In this document: positions 1-12,068 of the stretch, piece after piece
Layout of the letters: every line of letters begins with the position of its first letter
Position numbering within the stretch: the stretch's first letter is position 1
Assembly (NCBI GenBank): GCA_029962745.1
Contig: CM057158.1
Span: 7,825,528 to 7,889,527, forward strand
DNA length: 64,000 nucleotides
Direction: 5' to 3'
Origin: Echinometra lucunter
Lineage: Eukaryota; Echinodermata; Echinoidea; Camarodonta; Echinometridae
Notes under the pieces: generated by a model
Seen by the model: only the letters and a program-made list of their open reading frames with translations
What the model was told of the DNA's origin: nothing
The model's database searches: none
Position numbers and translations under genes: made by a program

Positions 1-177
1 AATGTATTCAAATTGATACACATTTGCTTAGTAACGAGTTAATAAAAATTGTGTTCGCAGGTTTGAAGTTATTGTAGTGCAATATTCTACATTGCATAAA
101 TGTGTTGCTAGATTGGGCAAACATTTTGGCTTCCCCGACCCAGACTAGACTGAGAGATAGATGTATATAGATCATAT

Positions 178-220
178 AGATAGAGTAGATAGAGTAAATA
201 CAGTAGATAGATAGATAGAC

Positions 221-262
<42 letters not shown>
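178..262. repeat. GATA/AG microsatellite
   Basis: A stretch of imperfect GATA-type repeats runs into a long AG dinucleotide tract, and AG-rich sequence continues to about 310. Nothing coding is seen in 1-620; the short open frames there follow from the low-complexity sequence. Confidence 0.9.
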
Positions 263-621
263 AGACAGAGAGGGAGAGAGAGCTAGACAGAGAGAGGGGA
301 GAGGGAAAATGACAGAGATAGAAGAGGGATAAAAACAAAGTGAAGAACGAAATAGGAAAAAAAAAATGAGCGAGATTGTGATGATGACACACTAAAAAAA
401 AGTGTCTTTGCACGATTTGCTGTACTGCTGACTTTAGAATGAGGGATTTCTGTAATCTGTAACAAATGTTTTGAATTTATGAAGCTGAATTAAATGTCTG
501 CTTTTCAGTCATGGGTGTATTTTAGACCATTAACATTCGTTACAAATCCATTAAGCTGAGGAGTGGAGAAATCTTGCTGAAATAGAATAATGTCCAAGAG
601 GCGTCGATCCATTTTCAGGAT

Positions 622-1030
622 GGGGGGGGGGGGGGGGGGGGGGGCAAGACGACCAAGCGGATACATTATATGCAGCAATGAAAATACCCTCATGATAGTC
701 TACCCCACGGGGTAGACCAACCCCGGGTAGACTAGGAAACTTAAACATTTTACATAAAAACATTAATGTTTAAGTTCCCTAGTCAACCCGGGGTTGGTCT
801 ACCCGGGGAACCCTACCACTGGTAGACTCTCCTGTGGGTTATTTCCATTGAAATGGAAATACCCACTGAGAGTCTACGCAGGGTTGCCCCCCCCCCCCCC
901 CCTCTGATAGACCAACTCCGGGTAGACTAAGGAACTTAAACATTTCACTTAAAAATGCATAAAATATTCCCTGGTCGACCTGGGGTTGATCTACCCCGGG
1001 TAGACTCTCATGTGGGTATTTCCATTGCTG
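622..1030. repeat. Palindromic GTAGAC repeat block with G and C tracts
   Basis: A run of 23 G (622-644) is followed by two tandem, diverged palindromes, about 695-815 and 836-1030. Both are built from CCCCGGGTAGAC-type motifs around a shared core reading AGGAACTTAAACATTT. A 16-C tract at 887-902 interrupts the second. Each unit can fold on itself, as expected of a non-autonomous foldback or MITE-like repeat. No family name is assigned. Confidence 0.75.
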
Positions 1031-1317
1031 CATAATTCTTTATTCCACAGAATCATAGAAATTTTACGTAAAAATGGCTTACTAAACGTGAAGCTTCGTT
1101 GAGAGTGACTATATATGTGTGGTATCTGGGTATGTGTAAAAATTTGAGCGGTCAAATGTGAAAGAATTACTGACCTTTGACATTGTCCAAGGCATGGCCG
1201 TATGCACATTGAGGGACAGGGGGGCAGTTGCCCCCAAGAAATTGTCAAAACCCCACTTTTTTCTATTTTTCCTTACCTTTTTATTGAGAATTTCAATATA
1301 TATCAATGCGGAAATCA

Positions 1318-1332
1318 CCCCCCCCCCCCCCC
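1318..1332. repeat. Poly-C tract
   Basis: Fifteen consecutive C. From 1030 to 2500 I see only non-coding sequence, a TA microsatellite near 1769-1812 and another 16-C tract at 2224-2239. Confidence 0.9.
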
Positions 1333-1768
1333 GTCTACGCTAATGCGTATGAGCCCACAACCTACTATTTGCTTCTGAAATCCATAAATGCAGTGAAGTC
1401 GCGATTTATCTGTATTCCCCCAGATGATGTTACACTAACTTAAGTGAGGTAAAGTTAGGATATTTTACAATAACCTAATTCTTTGCGGTTAAATTTGTCT
1501 CAATTTACTACGAATTCCAATGGTTTAGCGATTTTAGTTTATACAGACTATAGAGGGTTCCCTGATGGTGTCAAGATGTAGGACAAAACAATAGTAAACC
1601 TATGGCTGTGCACTGAAAACAATGACCGTTCATAGTCTGATGGGCAGGTTTTTATTGTTTGTCCTCCAATATGGCTGCTTGTGGGAACCCTCTATACGTG
1701 ATTTCTCCAAGAGTCAAGTTGATCTATGGTGCAAACTAAACTGCGCAGCTTCAAGTCTCTCTAAAACA

Positions 1769-1776
1769 GATATATA

Positions 1777-1812
<36 letters not shown>
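1769..1812. repeat. TA microsatellite
   Basis: An almost pure TA dinucleotide run with one interruption. Confidence 0.9.
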
Positions 1813-1813
<1 letters not shown>

Positions 1814-2506
1814 TTTTTTCAGTTTTCATTAAAAGTTGTCACTTATTTCTTTGGGAATAGACCAGTTCGGAGTTAGCTCATGTCTCAAATGACCCCCAAA
1901 TATCCACAGATATTGTAAACATGGAGAGGTCCTTTTTACACACTTTCAGAATAATCACTCCCAAAGTGATTGAGGTGCCTCATAAAAAGCTTTTATTTTC
2001 TCTTTTGAAAGAATGCTTCCACCTGGGTATCATGGAATACACATAGGTGCACAATAATTAGCAAACTATCAAGAATTCATGTCGGTGGGTTTTAGATTTT
2101 TGGTCAAATGACCTTTATCTGCTCATGCTCAGATTGTATCTACGAACTGGCTTATTAATAGCATTTGTTTCATATTTGATGTAAAACTTATGTCATCACA
2201 TAGTGATATTAAGTAAGTGTCTACCCCCCCCCCCCCCCCTCTTTTCCAGACTGGCCCTTGCAAACATTTCTTTACCAACTTGCTTCGTTTTGTTTTGTTA
2301 GTTATTACTTTTTTGTCACTCGTGAAAGTTGAAGTTTGCATTTTCTTTCCCTCTCTCTCTCTTCTATTTTCCCAACACCCCTTTCCCTACATAGAACCCT
2401 TTTTTTTTTCTTTCTCAGCCTTCATTTCATTTCAATGAAAACCTCCCTTAAACCTTGCACCTCCGCCATTATTTTTCGCACCAACTTTCATACATCATCC
2501 CTCAAT

Positions 2507-2790
2507 GAAGTCGACTTGGCAAGATACTTAATGTTGCCATGACAACATTTTTTTTTTTTTAAATTAGAAGTCGACTTGGCAAGATACCTTATGGCAAAAT
2601 ACCATGAGGACATGTATCTTTTTAAAAGTCCACTTGGCAAGATACCTTATATCGCCATGATGGCATGTAACTTTTTAGAAGTTGACTTGGCAAGATAATT
2701 TTTATCGCCATGTAGACTTACAAAGTGGATAAGTTGACATGATAAAAGTGGACTTGACAAGATAAAGTATCTCGCCATCTCATCAAGTAG
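2507..2790. repeat. Tandem array, GTCGACTTGGCAAGATA unit
   Basis: Five diverged copies of a roughly 60-bp unit. Each begins with a variant of AAGTCGACTTGGCAAGATA and carries an internal ATCGCCATGA-like segment. Spacing is regular and divergence rises toward the right end. No coding potential is seen. Confidence 0.85.
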
Positions 2791-2869
2791 AATGGCACTT
2801 TAAAGCTTCAATAATAATTTCATCAGATATCTTGATTACCAGTTGCGGCTTTGCTAGTGTTTTTGTTTC

Positions 2870-2975
2870 TTTTTGTTTTAGTTTTTTTTTTTATTCCTTT
2901 TCTGTTTTTTCTTTTTTCTTTTTTTCTTTTACATTTTTTTCTTTTTCTTTTTTCACTTTTTCTTTGTCTATTTGT
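2870..2975. repeat. T-rich low-complexity tract
   Basis: CTTTTT-type polypyrimidine sequence; the open frame through it is compositional. No gene is recognised between 2975 and 3690. Confidence 0.8.
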
Positions 2976-3685
2976 CTACAACATCAGATTAATACTGTCT
3001 GTAGTGTAGTAGAAAATACACCTGTTCCTCCTGATCCCGCGATGACACCGACAGCCTCCTGCTACTGAAATTATGCCACAAGTTTTATGGTTTAGCTTGA
3101 AAAGGAGCCTCTCGAAAATATCAAAACGTTCATGGGGTAAACAGAGAAGGGGAAAAGCTGTAAGTACATGATCTGGATCGTGGTTTAGGAAACCACTCGT
3201 TCGTTTGTACGCTCGCACTCGTGTACAATACTACAAAGTGAATGGAAGGGGAATGACATGTGAATGAGCATGATGAGGAACATTGCGTGTGTGACTGAAT
3301 GAAGCGCTGTTGTACAAAGTGAATGGTGGTTTCTTATTTCACGATAATGCCCAACACTAGTATAGTAACATCTGATGATATGGGCTATTCTGTGCTTTAG
3401 GAAACTGGACACTTATTTGCACCGAGACCTTCTTTCCCCTCAATTTCTAAAGAACTCTTCGCTTCAACGATTTCCTAAAGATTCGATGCAAAACCTTTTG
3501 TTCCCGCTGCGAAACTCTCCACACAGAGCTCTGGAGACCGGTTCCTTCCTTCCACACGCAAAATTACATTGATACAACTTTTACTGAAGGGGACAGTTTT
3601 TCAGGCGACAACCGCATAAATTAACCCATCATTTCTCCAAAATGTTTGGCTTGCTAAAGTTGTATAATCACGCCTATAATAATAT

Positions 3686-4392
3686 AGTCGTCAAATCGCT
3701 ATAGTTAACAAACATTAATATACTCGTGAAATAGGAAACCAGCATGTACAAGTCTATGGAGACTTCTCCATTTGTTTCTACACGCTGCCTGGTTTCCTAT
3801 TTCACGAGTATATTAAAGCTTCTTAACTGGTGATTTCATCATAATGATCATAGCGCTCTCTGAAATCGCTATAGTTAACAAACATTAATATACTCGTGAA
3901 ATAGGAAACCAGCATGTACAAGTCTATGGAGACTTCTCCATATGTTTCTACACGCTAGTTTCCTATTTCACGACTATATTATAATGCTTGTTAACTATTG
4001 TTTGTTTGTTTTTTAGTTGGAAATGTAAGCTAGGTTAACTGTCTGAAAGTGGCAGAGTGGTCTTGAAGAGGAGGGAAAAGAGGGGTTGATGGAATACACA
4101 GGTTAATTATAATTTTCTTGGTCTTCTGGTTTCCTATTTTCACGACTATATTATAATGCTTGTTCACCATTGTTCACCATTGTTCTGGTTTCCTATTTCA
4201 CGACTATATTATAATGCTTGTTCACCATAGTTTGTTTTTTAGTTGGAAATGTAAGCTAGGTTAACTGTCTGAAAGTGGCAGAGTGGTCTTGAAGAGGAGG
4301 GAAAAGAGGGGTTGATGGAATACACAGGTTGATTATAAATTTCTTGGCCTTCTGGTTTCCTATTTCACGACTATATTATTGTTTGTTGACCT
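3686..4392. repeat. Left arm of a long inverted repeat
   Basis: The arm holds two ~92-bp hairpins whose stems end in TACTCGTGAAATAGGAAACC, near 3721-3815 and 3885-3975. Two copies of a ~135-bp spacer follow, containing GTAAGCTAGGTTAACTGTCTG and GAGTGGTCTTGAAGAGGAGG. The same parts occur in the same order, inverted, at 10600-11222. The arm therefore looks like one end of a large foldback-type element rather than scattered repeats. Confidence 0.75.
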
Positions 4393-4799
4393 GTGTGGTT
4401 TTTTAAATGTCAGGCTGAAAGTGCCAAAGAATGGGAATGCATTGCGGGATGCGAGGATAATGTGGACTGTGTATTATTTGGACTAGAGTGGGCGCTATTC
4501 TCTAATACAATCCAGAGCCCTTGATTACACATTCCAGAGCTCTGATACAATCAAGGATAAACATGACGACACTGGTACTGAAGCAGGCCACAGCCATCAT
4601 ATAAGGCATGCGTGGATACGTTCATGAGACAATTTGTAAACAGTTAAAAACTGTGTGTTATATTGTTTTCATAATGCGGTGGGTGCATGTGTAGCGCTGG
4701 AGGTCACATGCAGTGCATGCGATCCTTCTCGCTGATTGGTTTGTTCGTGTGGCTATGAGTATGACATCATAGACTTGAGTTTTTTATCTCACTTCTACT

Positions 4800-5160
4800 G
4801 TTCATTCCTTTTCCTTTCTCCTCATTATCGAGCCATATTCAACTGACTAAATAAAGCACTGTGAGATAGACCCTATTTTTCCTTTTATTTTTCTTTCCTT
4901 GTTATTATCAGGTGATATTCAATTGACTAAATAAAAGCATATAGATTATTTTAATGTTTTCCCTTTTCATTCTTTTTTATTCTCTTTACCTCCTATTATA
5001 ATGCTATATTTAAATGACTAAATAAAGCAGACTATCTTAATGTTTTCCCTTTTCATTCTTTGTTCTCTTTTCTTCCTTAAAAATATGATGCTATATTTAA
5101 TGACTAAATAAAGCATAGACTATGAGTGAGACCTTATTTTCCCTTTTCTTTCCTTTCTTT
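4800..5160. repeat. Tandem array with GACTAAATAAAGCA unit
   Basis: Four diverged copies of an ~85-bp unit. Each carries TTTAATGACTAAATAAAGCA or a close variant plus a pyrimidine-rich part. The repeated AATAAA matches are a by-product and do not mark polyadenylation of a recognised gene. Confidence 0.75.
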
Positions 5161-5257
5161 CTCCGGTAGTATCCTTATTGTTATGCCATTATTGTCATTG
5201 TTATTAGAAATAAGTTTTAGTGACTTTCATTAGTTGGGTAGGAAAGCAATACTTGGT

Positions 5258-5508
5258 CTAGGGGCGGCACTACAGGGAGCAGGGGGCAAATGCTCCCTAT
5301 TATTTTTCAAGTATGAAAATTAAGGGGGGAAGGAGAAAGAGAGGGAAAAGAGGAGGAAGAAGAAAGTAGAGGGTGGGGGAAAAAGAGGGTCTTTGGCTTG
5401 CAACTATAATAATACCCATTGTGTTCATGTCAATCGTCCAAAAATTCACCTATGGATCATCTTGGCCCTCCTCCCTTTTGAATACCCTGGCACCGCCCCT
5501 GACTGGAT
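5258..5508. mobile_element. Small MITE, hAT-like termini
   Basis: The left end reads TAGGGGCGGCAC and the right end, reverse-complemented, CAGGGGCGGTGC, giving imperfect inverted termini about 250 bp apart. Flanking octamers ACTTGGTC and ACTGGATC match at six of eight positions and could be a decayed 8-bp target duplication. The interior is purine-rich and non-coding. The hAT-like label is inferred from terminus style and possible duplication length. Confidence 0.5.
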
Positions 5509-5689
5509 CCTTAAGTTCTCAGTAAACTGCTACAATACCGCCCCCTCCCCTCGTAAAAATCTTTAATTACAGGTAATTCATGAAAACTGATATCAAAAAA
5601 TAACTTAAGAATCAAATCACATCCACCAATCAAAATTATGAATCACCACGAGGATATGCTTACTTTCTATATTCTTTAGTTTGGGATGA

Positions 5690-5776
5690 GGGACCAATCC
5701 AAAATTAGATTGAAATCTCAATCTAATAGATTTAGTAGTGAGTCTTTTCCTCAATCTCATTTTGGATTGGTCCCTT
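5690..5776. repeat. Hairpin with GGGACCAATCCAAAA arms
   Basis: GAGGGACCAATCCAAAA recurs as its reverse complement about 65 bp away, with further pairing inside. No gene is seen from 5510 to 7230. Confidence 0.65.
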
Positions 5777-7232
5777 ATCACAATCTTATTCCAATATAAG
5801 GAATTTAGAGAGTAAAAATCATCACAGAATGCCATACTATTTCGCAACAGTCATTCAAAGTATGCACGAAATAATCATTTATCACTTTTCAAGATCATGC
5901 AGAAAATCATGCAGCGACTATTTTAACTAAAAACAATCACACAACAACCATACAAAAAGAATCACTGTTAACTCATGCTCCAACAATCATCACAGTCACC
6001 AGTCACAATATAAGAAAGCATATGGAAAAACAAAATCTTCAAAGTGATCTGTCATAAAGTATAACGACATGTCTTTATTCAATATTCATACTCCATGGAT
6101 CACAATTAGTGGTGTACAGGACTTCGTATACCAAATGAGAGAGCGAAGCATGTACCAATGAATACAAATAATACACAATTCAGACTACAATCATTGTGGC
6201 CTTTTCTTCTGACCAGGAAACCTTCATCATTCGGAATAACATAAATCATAGTAGGAAACATCGACCTTATAAGTTGGATCGTATATGCACTACAATAAAT
6301 TCAACAATCACTTTCACTGTATATTATGTTGCAAAAGACGAATGTAATTCAATTAATCACAGTATATCAAACGTGCACTGAGATCTATACGTTTCGCAAA
6401 ATGCCAAGATGCCGTCAAATTACTGAGTCGAAGGAATTAACTTTTGCCATTAATTCCATGCATTTTAACAAAATGAATGCCATATCATAATTAGCATTGT
6501 TCACCTTCTTCCCCCCCCCCCTCACGTGTACATTTTATTTTCTTCCTTCATAATCACAATTTTCCTAGGAGGTTTCATTGGAAAATGTATATTTTAAACA
6601 GTATACATCAACTCATCGCAAGACGGAATAAAGCATAACGCTGAAGACTACAAGGCAGCTATAACCCTGCGGTATGAGGTATCTAAAGTATCTTGTAAAT
6701 TACATGTTAGTAGCTCTGCGGACGATAGGTAAGAAATAGACGTTATACTCATTTCAAAAAGACTCCTCACTGCACGAAAAGGAAAACTTCTTGGTGAATG
6801 TTTGGAAACAAACCAAATTATTATGCATTTAAATGTTATAGAATAGTATTTTGAGTAAAACTTACACTGTCTTGTTACCAAAGTTTCTATTCATTGTCTT
6901 AGAAAATATTCATGCCAGACCTGATCTACACCCGGACAGAATTTATCTCCGGAATAATAATATTTTGATTAAAATGGAAATTGAAAAATGTAAACACATT
7001 TAGGATTTTTACGCATTTTATAGCCATGAGATAAAGTAAAATAAAGTAATACTATAATCTCAATGTCATTTCAATCTCTGAAGTCCATAAAAGAATGATA
7101 ATTCAATGCTCGAAGTGTTACTGCATGAATATAAAGAACCGTTTGCACTTGCGATTAGGTTTAAATAGTGGGGGAAAAAAAGAAGATCAACATCAGTAAC
7201 TTAGACATGCTTATCATGAATAATCAACTCAC

Positions 7233-7696
7233 TGGAAATCGCTGTCCGAGGAGGAAAACTCAAACTGGAAGTCCGCTTTAAGATATCCAGGGCGTTGACT
7301 TGTTTTCTTTGCGATAGCTTTTCCTTTGCTGTCAACAGCTCTCTGATGAACTTCTCGAACGTCGAAATGGGTTCCCTCGAAGATGGAATTGTGACTGATG
7401 GAATAACTGGCTGAATGAGGCCAAGTAACAGATCCTCGGCAGCGCCAAATCATGCCCCCTTTTTTTGATGCACTTCTAACTTCTTTGCAGGGTCGGGTAC
7501 AAATTTCGCAGTTGATGGACGTAGCAATAAGCTCGTGTTCCTTCAGCCATGCATAGAGTGATTGGTCGTCAAGGTTAATCAAAAGACTGTAAAAATTGAA
7601 GGGATTCCTCCAGTGTTCGAATCCCCCAGTTGAAGGGTCGGCAAGGCGCTTACTCCAAGACATTTTGGCGAAGTGATGACTTCCCTCGATACTTCC
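7233..7696 (-). CDS. Merlin/IS1595-like zinc-ribbon transposase fragment (exon 2)
   Basis: The exon runs from an acceptor at 7697-7698 (TATAAATATTAG) to a strong GTGAGT donor. From the ATG at 7663 it gives about 144 residues. The middle has a CxxC pair (CEIC) plus CKEV. Then come WRCRG, a histidine and ISHNSIFEGTHF, the order seen in the zinc-ribbon region N-terminal to the DDE domain of Merlin/IS1595 (ISXO2-like) transposases. Small, Ser- and Asp-rich residues follow before the donor. No DDE catalytic domain is recognisable downstream on this strand (7230 to 4400), so this is a fragment or a domesticated zinc-binding piece. The family call rests on motif spacing only. Confidence 0.55.
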
Positions 7697-7813
7697 CTAA
7701 TATTTATACTTAATTGCAAGAACTCGTGTTGCTATGTGAAATAAATCTGCATAAATCATACATCATTTACATAATCACAGGAATAATCTATTATCATAAT
7801 AGGGGAGCTTACC

Positions 7814-8163
7814 TGTGGCTAGTAATACTTGGGTTCTCCATTCAGGAACTCGTAACGACCTGTAGAGACATTCCAGGCATAAAGTAGATGTTTTCTGCCT
7901 CCTTCGAAAAGTCTAAAAAGAGCACTAAAGTGATTATTACTTGCTCTGTCTCTGCAGAGTTCCAGCAGAGTTGCCCATTCCATGAATATCTCAGGATTCA
8001 GGCCGTTTACAAACACAAACGCAGCAATCAAGCATCTGTCCCAGTGCTTTAAATTTTTAGTCCAAAATAATTTCCTTATGTTCCGAGGCCATTTCTTAGC
8101 ATCACCAATTATGTCTTGGATATCTCTCCATAAAAGGAAAATTGCACGATTCCTCGAAGTCAT
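7814..8163 (-). CDS. Uncharacterised ORF in exon 1 of the zinc-ribbon gene
   Basis: An ATG at 8163 opens 114 residues rich in Trp, Arg and Leu, including LFWTKNLKHWDRCLIAAFVF and NGLNPEIFMEWATLLELCRD. The frame closes at TAG eight bases before a clean donor (CACAG|GTAAGC). Spliced to the acceptor at 7697, the frame beyond the TAG runs straight into the ATG of the zinc-ribbon ORF. The TAG may be a decay mutation in one long protein, or the message may carry two ORFs. I do not recognise this domain; it looks like a helical, possibly DNA-binding module of a lineage-specific mobile gene. It lies between inverted repeat arms. Confidence 0.5.
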
Positions 8164-8599
8164 TCTTAATCGATATAAATAATGTGAAATAATGACTTAT
8201 CAACTCGCAATATACAACATCACACCTCTATCACAATATCTATTAATTTCGTCCAAACGTCAATCATCAGTCATCCGCAAAGAGTTTAGCTTTTCTGTTA
8301 CTATCGTAGCTGTTCCATAATTATTTCGGGAGAGGGGGGTGAGCATGTGTAGTTAATTTAGGTTGTTTCGATAAAAATAATCAAGCCAGATATTTTATCG
8401 TCATTGCATATATTGAAATAAACATAGCTACTTCTCTTTGATTCGTAGTTTCTGGAACTGGTAGGCCTACTGTTTGTATAAACTACCTGACTTTTAGCAA
8501 AAGCAGTAATTTTCCCTTTATCGTTGGTGGAACGTGCGGGAACACGTGACAAAACTATGAATTATGGGACTTAACTTGCAAATTCCACTGTGCATGCTC

Positions 8600-10480
8600 A
8601 GTGGAAGGCAGCGAAAACTACATCGCTTCCATGGCTTTTGTTTTAACGAATTCTCAATTTGTACATTTCTCTTTTTTTCGAGGTCCATGCACACTCGCAA
8701 AGTCCGTACCTCTATTAATTAAACGAATAACGCACACGTGCAGCATTAGCCTTGCATTACATGCAGTGCTTTATTTCGTCAATCATATTAAAACGTACGG
8801 TCCTTAGTGGCATGCAGACAGAAATGAATTCACAAAAGCAGAGAAAATGAAGCTGAACTGCAATGAAGTCAGGTAGGCTTCAAAACAATTATAGGTACAG
8901 TCACACAGGGAATAGAAATACCTTAGAGGCCTACCAGCTAATCTTTCTCTTACTTAAGTTACGTTCAAACAACAACTGCAGATATTATAACAACTGTTAT
9001 TAGCTGCAGCAAAAAGCAAAAATTACGATAAAGGCCCGGTATATTTTTAAGGCATGTAGGTAAGCTTTAATGAATATGTTTTGAAAAAAAGCCTTTCAAT
9101 ATACTTTCAAACAACTGAATCCCTTATCTAATTTTTGACACAATTATTGTGTTGGGGTGTATGGTTTGGAAGGCCTTCATAGCGATATACATTTGGCAAA
9201 GAATATAAGCAGGGTCATTCTGGGACAAAAGCAGAAAGGTAGTAGTAAAATACCCAACCAAAACTGCAATGGGCCTGTTATATACACTATGAACTTGATA
9301 TCCTCGGTGTTAATGGGTAAAAAAAAAACAGGAATGTGTAAGTGACAACATTTTTTCCACTTGCTAATTGGCGAGTGGTAGATTACATAGCTCTCGTAAC
9401 TTACTCCCGGCATGCATGACATGACAGACAGTTTAATCATCGTACTTTGATTTGCGCATATAAGCCACGCCTTATAAAGCCTAATATGGACCTATACACA
9501 CGCGACCAGCATGCACGTGTACGCAACCATAGAACTCAGACCAATCCGCATGCGCCTGCTTATAATTATGTGTGTAAACGATCTGTTTGAAAGTTTCTGC
9601 GCATTTGCACTTTCGACCAATCCAGTGCATGCTTTATTTCGTCATTTGAAGATCATATTGAAACGTACGGGAAATTGTGTATTGGGTTTATTGCGTACAG
9701 TGTTTGGACTTTTGCTGCAGATCATGACCCGGGAAGATGATAAGAGTAAAATGCAGAAAATTAATGAACATGAACCAATGATTCTCATTGCACTTTTCAG
9801 CCCCAGCTTAGTAAGCTGGGGACTGAAAATTGCAATGAGATCATGCAGGTAGGCTCCGAAGAGACAAAAAAATACACCTTGCACAAGGGACAAAATGATA
9901 ACTTTGTATAGTTATACCAGCTATTCTATGTCCTACTTAAATCAGGTTCAACCAAACAACAACAGCTAGCTGCAGCAGCAAAAGTATAAGAGACCCGGTA
10001 GGGTCTGCCCTTTACTGCCATCATTTGGCTTCAGTGAATTCTTTTTAATAAATAAAATCTCGTTTTCTAAATATATTTGTAGGAGGGTTGCAGGGATTCT
10101 TATTACATCCATTACCCATTTTAGTAAAACACAAGAAATGAGTAACGATAAAAGCAAAAAGTGGAGGAAACCACTAAAATATGGAAGTATAAACAACCAT
10201 GCTCTCTTGATTTACTGCCATTGTATTACAACATAGGCTACTACGAGCGTGATATAAAATTGGGAAAGAAATTAGGAATGTGTAAGCAACATCATACATT
10301 TTGGCACATAGCCAGGACGCGGGGGCAGGGGCAAGGGGGCAAGCATGGCAAGAATTTAATGGTTGATTACACGGATTCTCAGCTCAGGCCTAGACTAATT
10401 TTGAACGTGTGCGAACCCCGGGGCGAACTAATATGAACTGATCTATCGTACCACGCCTTCTTAAGCCTAGTTTCATACGT
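8600..10480. repeat. Diverged tandem duplication, ~0.9 kb unit
   Basis: Landmarks in 8.6-9.5 kb recur in the same order 0.86-0.96 kb to the right: TTTATTTCGTCA then AACGTACGG (8770 and 9633), TAGCTGCAGCA (about 9000 and 9964), AGGAATGTGTAAG (9329 and 10274). Copies are heavily diverged. No convincing gene is present; the open frames there differ between the copies. Confidence 0.65.
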
Positions 10481-10599
10481 AGATTCGTTAATTGATATTA
10501 GTTGTGTGTGGGATGAACTGGCTGATTTCATAAATGACCCAGACTTGCCAATTTATTACAAATTAATGTGAGTGAGATCTCAATATTTTCTTCAAAATT

Positions 10600-11222
10600 C
10601 ACTGTACTAGTCGTGAAATAAGCAACCACTGGAAAGGGTCAAATTCCATATAATTAACTTGTATATTCCATCTACCCCGCATTTTCAAGACCACTCTGCC
10701 ACTTTCAGACAGTTAACCTAGCTTACATTTCCGACTAAAATAAACAAACAATGGTGAACAAGCATTATAATATAGTCGTGAAATAGGAAACCAGCAGACC
10801 AAGAAAAGTCTAATTAACATGCGTATTCCATCAACCCCTCATTTCCCTCCTCTTCAAGACCACTCTGCCACTTTCAGACAGTTACCCTACACTGCAAATT
10901 TAAAATATTGACTAGTGGATTGAAAAAAAAAAAACACTAGTTGACAAGCATTAATTTACTCGTGAAATAGGAAACCAGCGTGTAGAAATATATGGAGAAG
11001 TCTCCATAGACTTGTACATGCTGGTTTCCTATTTCACGAGTATATTAATGTTTGTTAACTATAGCGATTTCAGAGAGCGCTATGATCATTATGATGAAAT
11101 CACTAGTTAAGAAGCTTTAATATACTCGTGAAATAGGAAACCAGCGTGTCGAAACAAATGGAGAAGTCTCCATAGACTTGTACATGCTGGTTTCCTATTT
11201 CACGAGTATATTAATGTTTATA
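10600..11222. repeat. Right arm of the long inverted repeat
   Basis: This is the inverse of the arm at 3686-4392. Reading leftward from 11222 come two hairpins with TACTCGTGAAATAGGAAACC stems, separated by the AGCGCTATGATCATTATGAT spacer. Two copies of the GTTAACTGTCTGAAAGTGGC spacer follow. The shared order argues that both arms descend from one inverted duplication enclosing the ORF pair at 7.2-8.2 kb. Confidence 0.75.
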
Positions 11223-11309
11223 TTTTGGATCAGAAATTTATCCTTTCATGATTGGCTTAAAGACCTTCACGTGATCATTGGTATTTTCAGCTATTTCAGA
11301 ATGTTGGCG

Positions 11310-11395
11310 TGAAGGTTTACTATTTGGGAAATGACGTCACTCTTATGACGACATTTTCCAAATAGTATATACTATTTGTGAAATGACGTCACAGT
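11310..11395. promoter_or_regulatory. Paired perfect CRE palindromes in an inverted repeat
   Basis: TGACGTCA occurs at 11332-11339 and 11384-11391, flanked by inverted copies of ACTATTTG. The octamer is the CREB/ATF consensus. Because it sits inside a repeat, a regulatory role is only possible, not shown. Confidence 0.35.
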
Positions 11396-12068
11396 ACGCA
11401 AAATCTATGCGCGAAATGAAAATTCATTCATACGAGAGCTCGAGTGCGCACCATGGGGAACTCTCGCGGTGTCACGGCTACTACGTTTTTCAATTTCCGA
11501 TCACTTTGCAGTTTATCCGTATGGCAGAGTGACCTAACTTCGCGCAGGTCCAAACTTCGCGCACAGGACCATATCTCAAAAACTAGAAAAGATTGTGAAA
11601 AACTGGTAGCACCAACAGAAAGAGCACCCTAAAATTACCCTGGAAATTACTTTCCTTTTGAAATTAGAGATGGAATTTTGAAATTATGAATGAAAAATCG
11701 GCAAATTTGGCAGCGTTTTGCGTTCGTTCTGACAAAAACTAGACTTGTCGACAAGGGTCTAGATTTCCTCTTTTCGAGAGAAGATGTCATTAAAAGTGTA
11801 AGTAAAATGTGATATCAATTTATTCAGTGGCATTTTGCCTTCCTGGTAATGCAATTATCTTACCTTTTATGGATCTCTATTTTGTATTAATCACTTGAAA
11901 ACTGGCGTGCGCGAAGTTAGGTTTCTTTATTTTTGTAACACCTTTCCAGGTCCAGAGCGGTGCGATACGACATCGAACTTTGCGATCGCGATATCTTGGG
12001 AATTCTTCGTAAATAACATGTTCTTCTTGCTCCAAAATATAAAACAAATATACTCTGCCATAATTTCG

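Noticed and set aside
11444..11632. 62-codon plus frame with a good start context
   Set aside because: No recognised domain, no splice partner, and embedded in repeat-like sequence.
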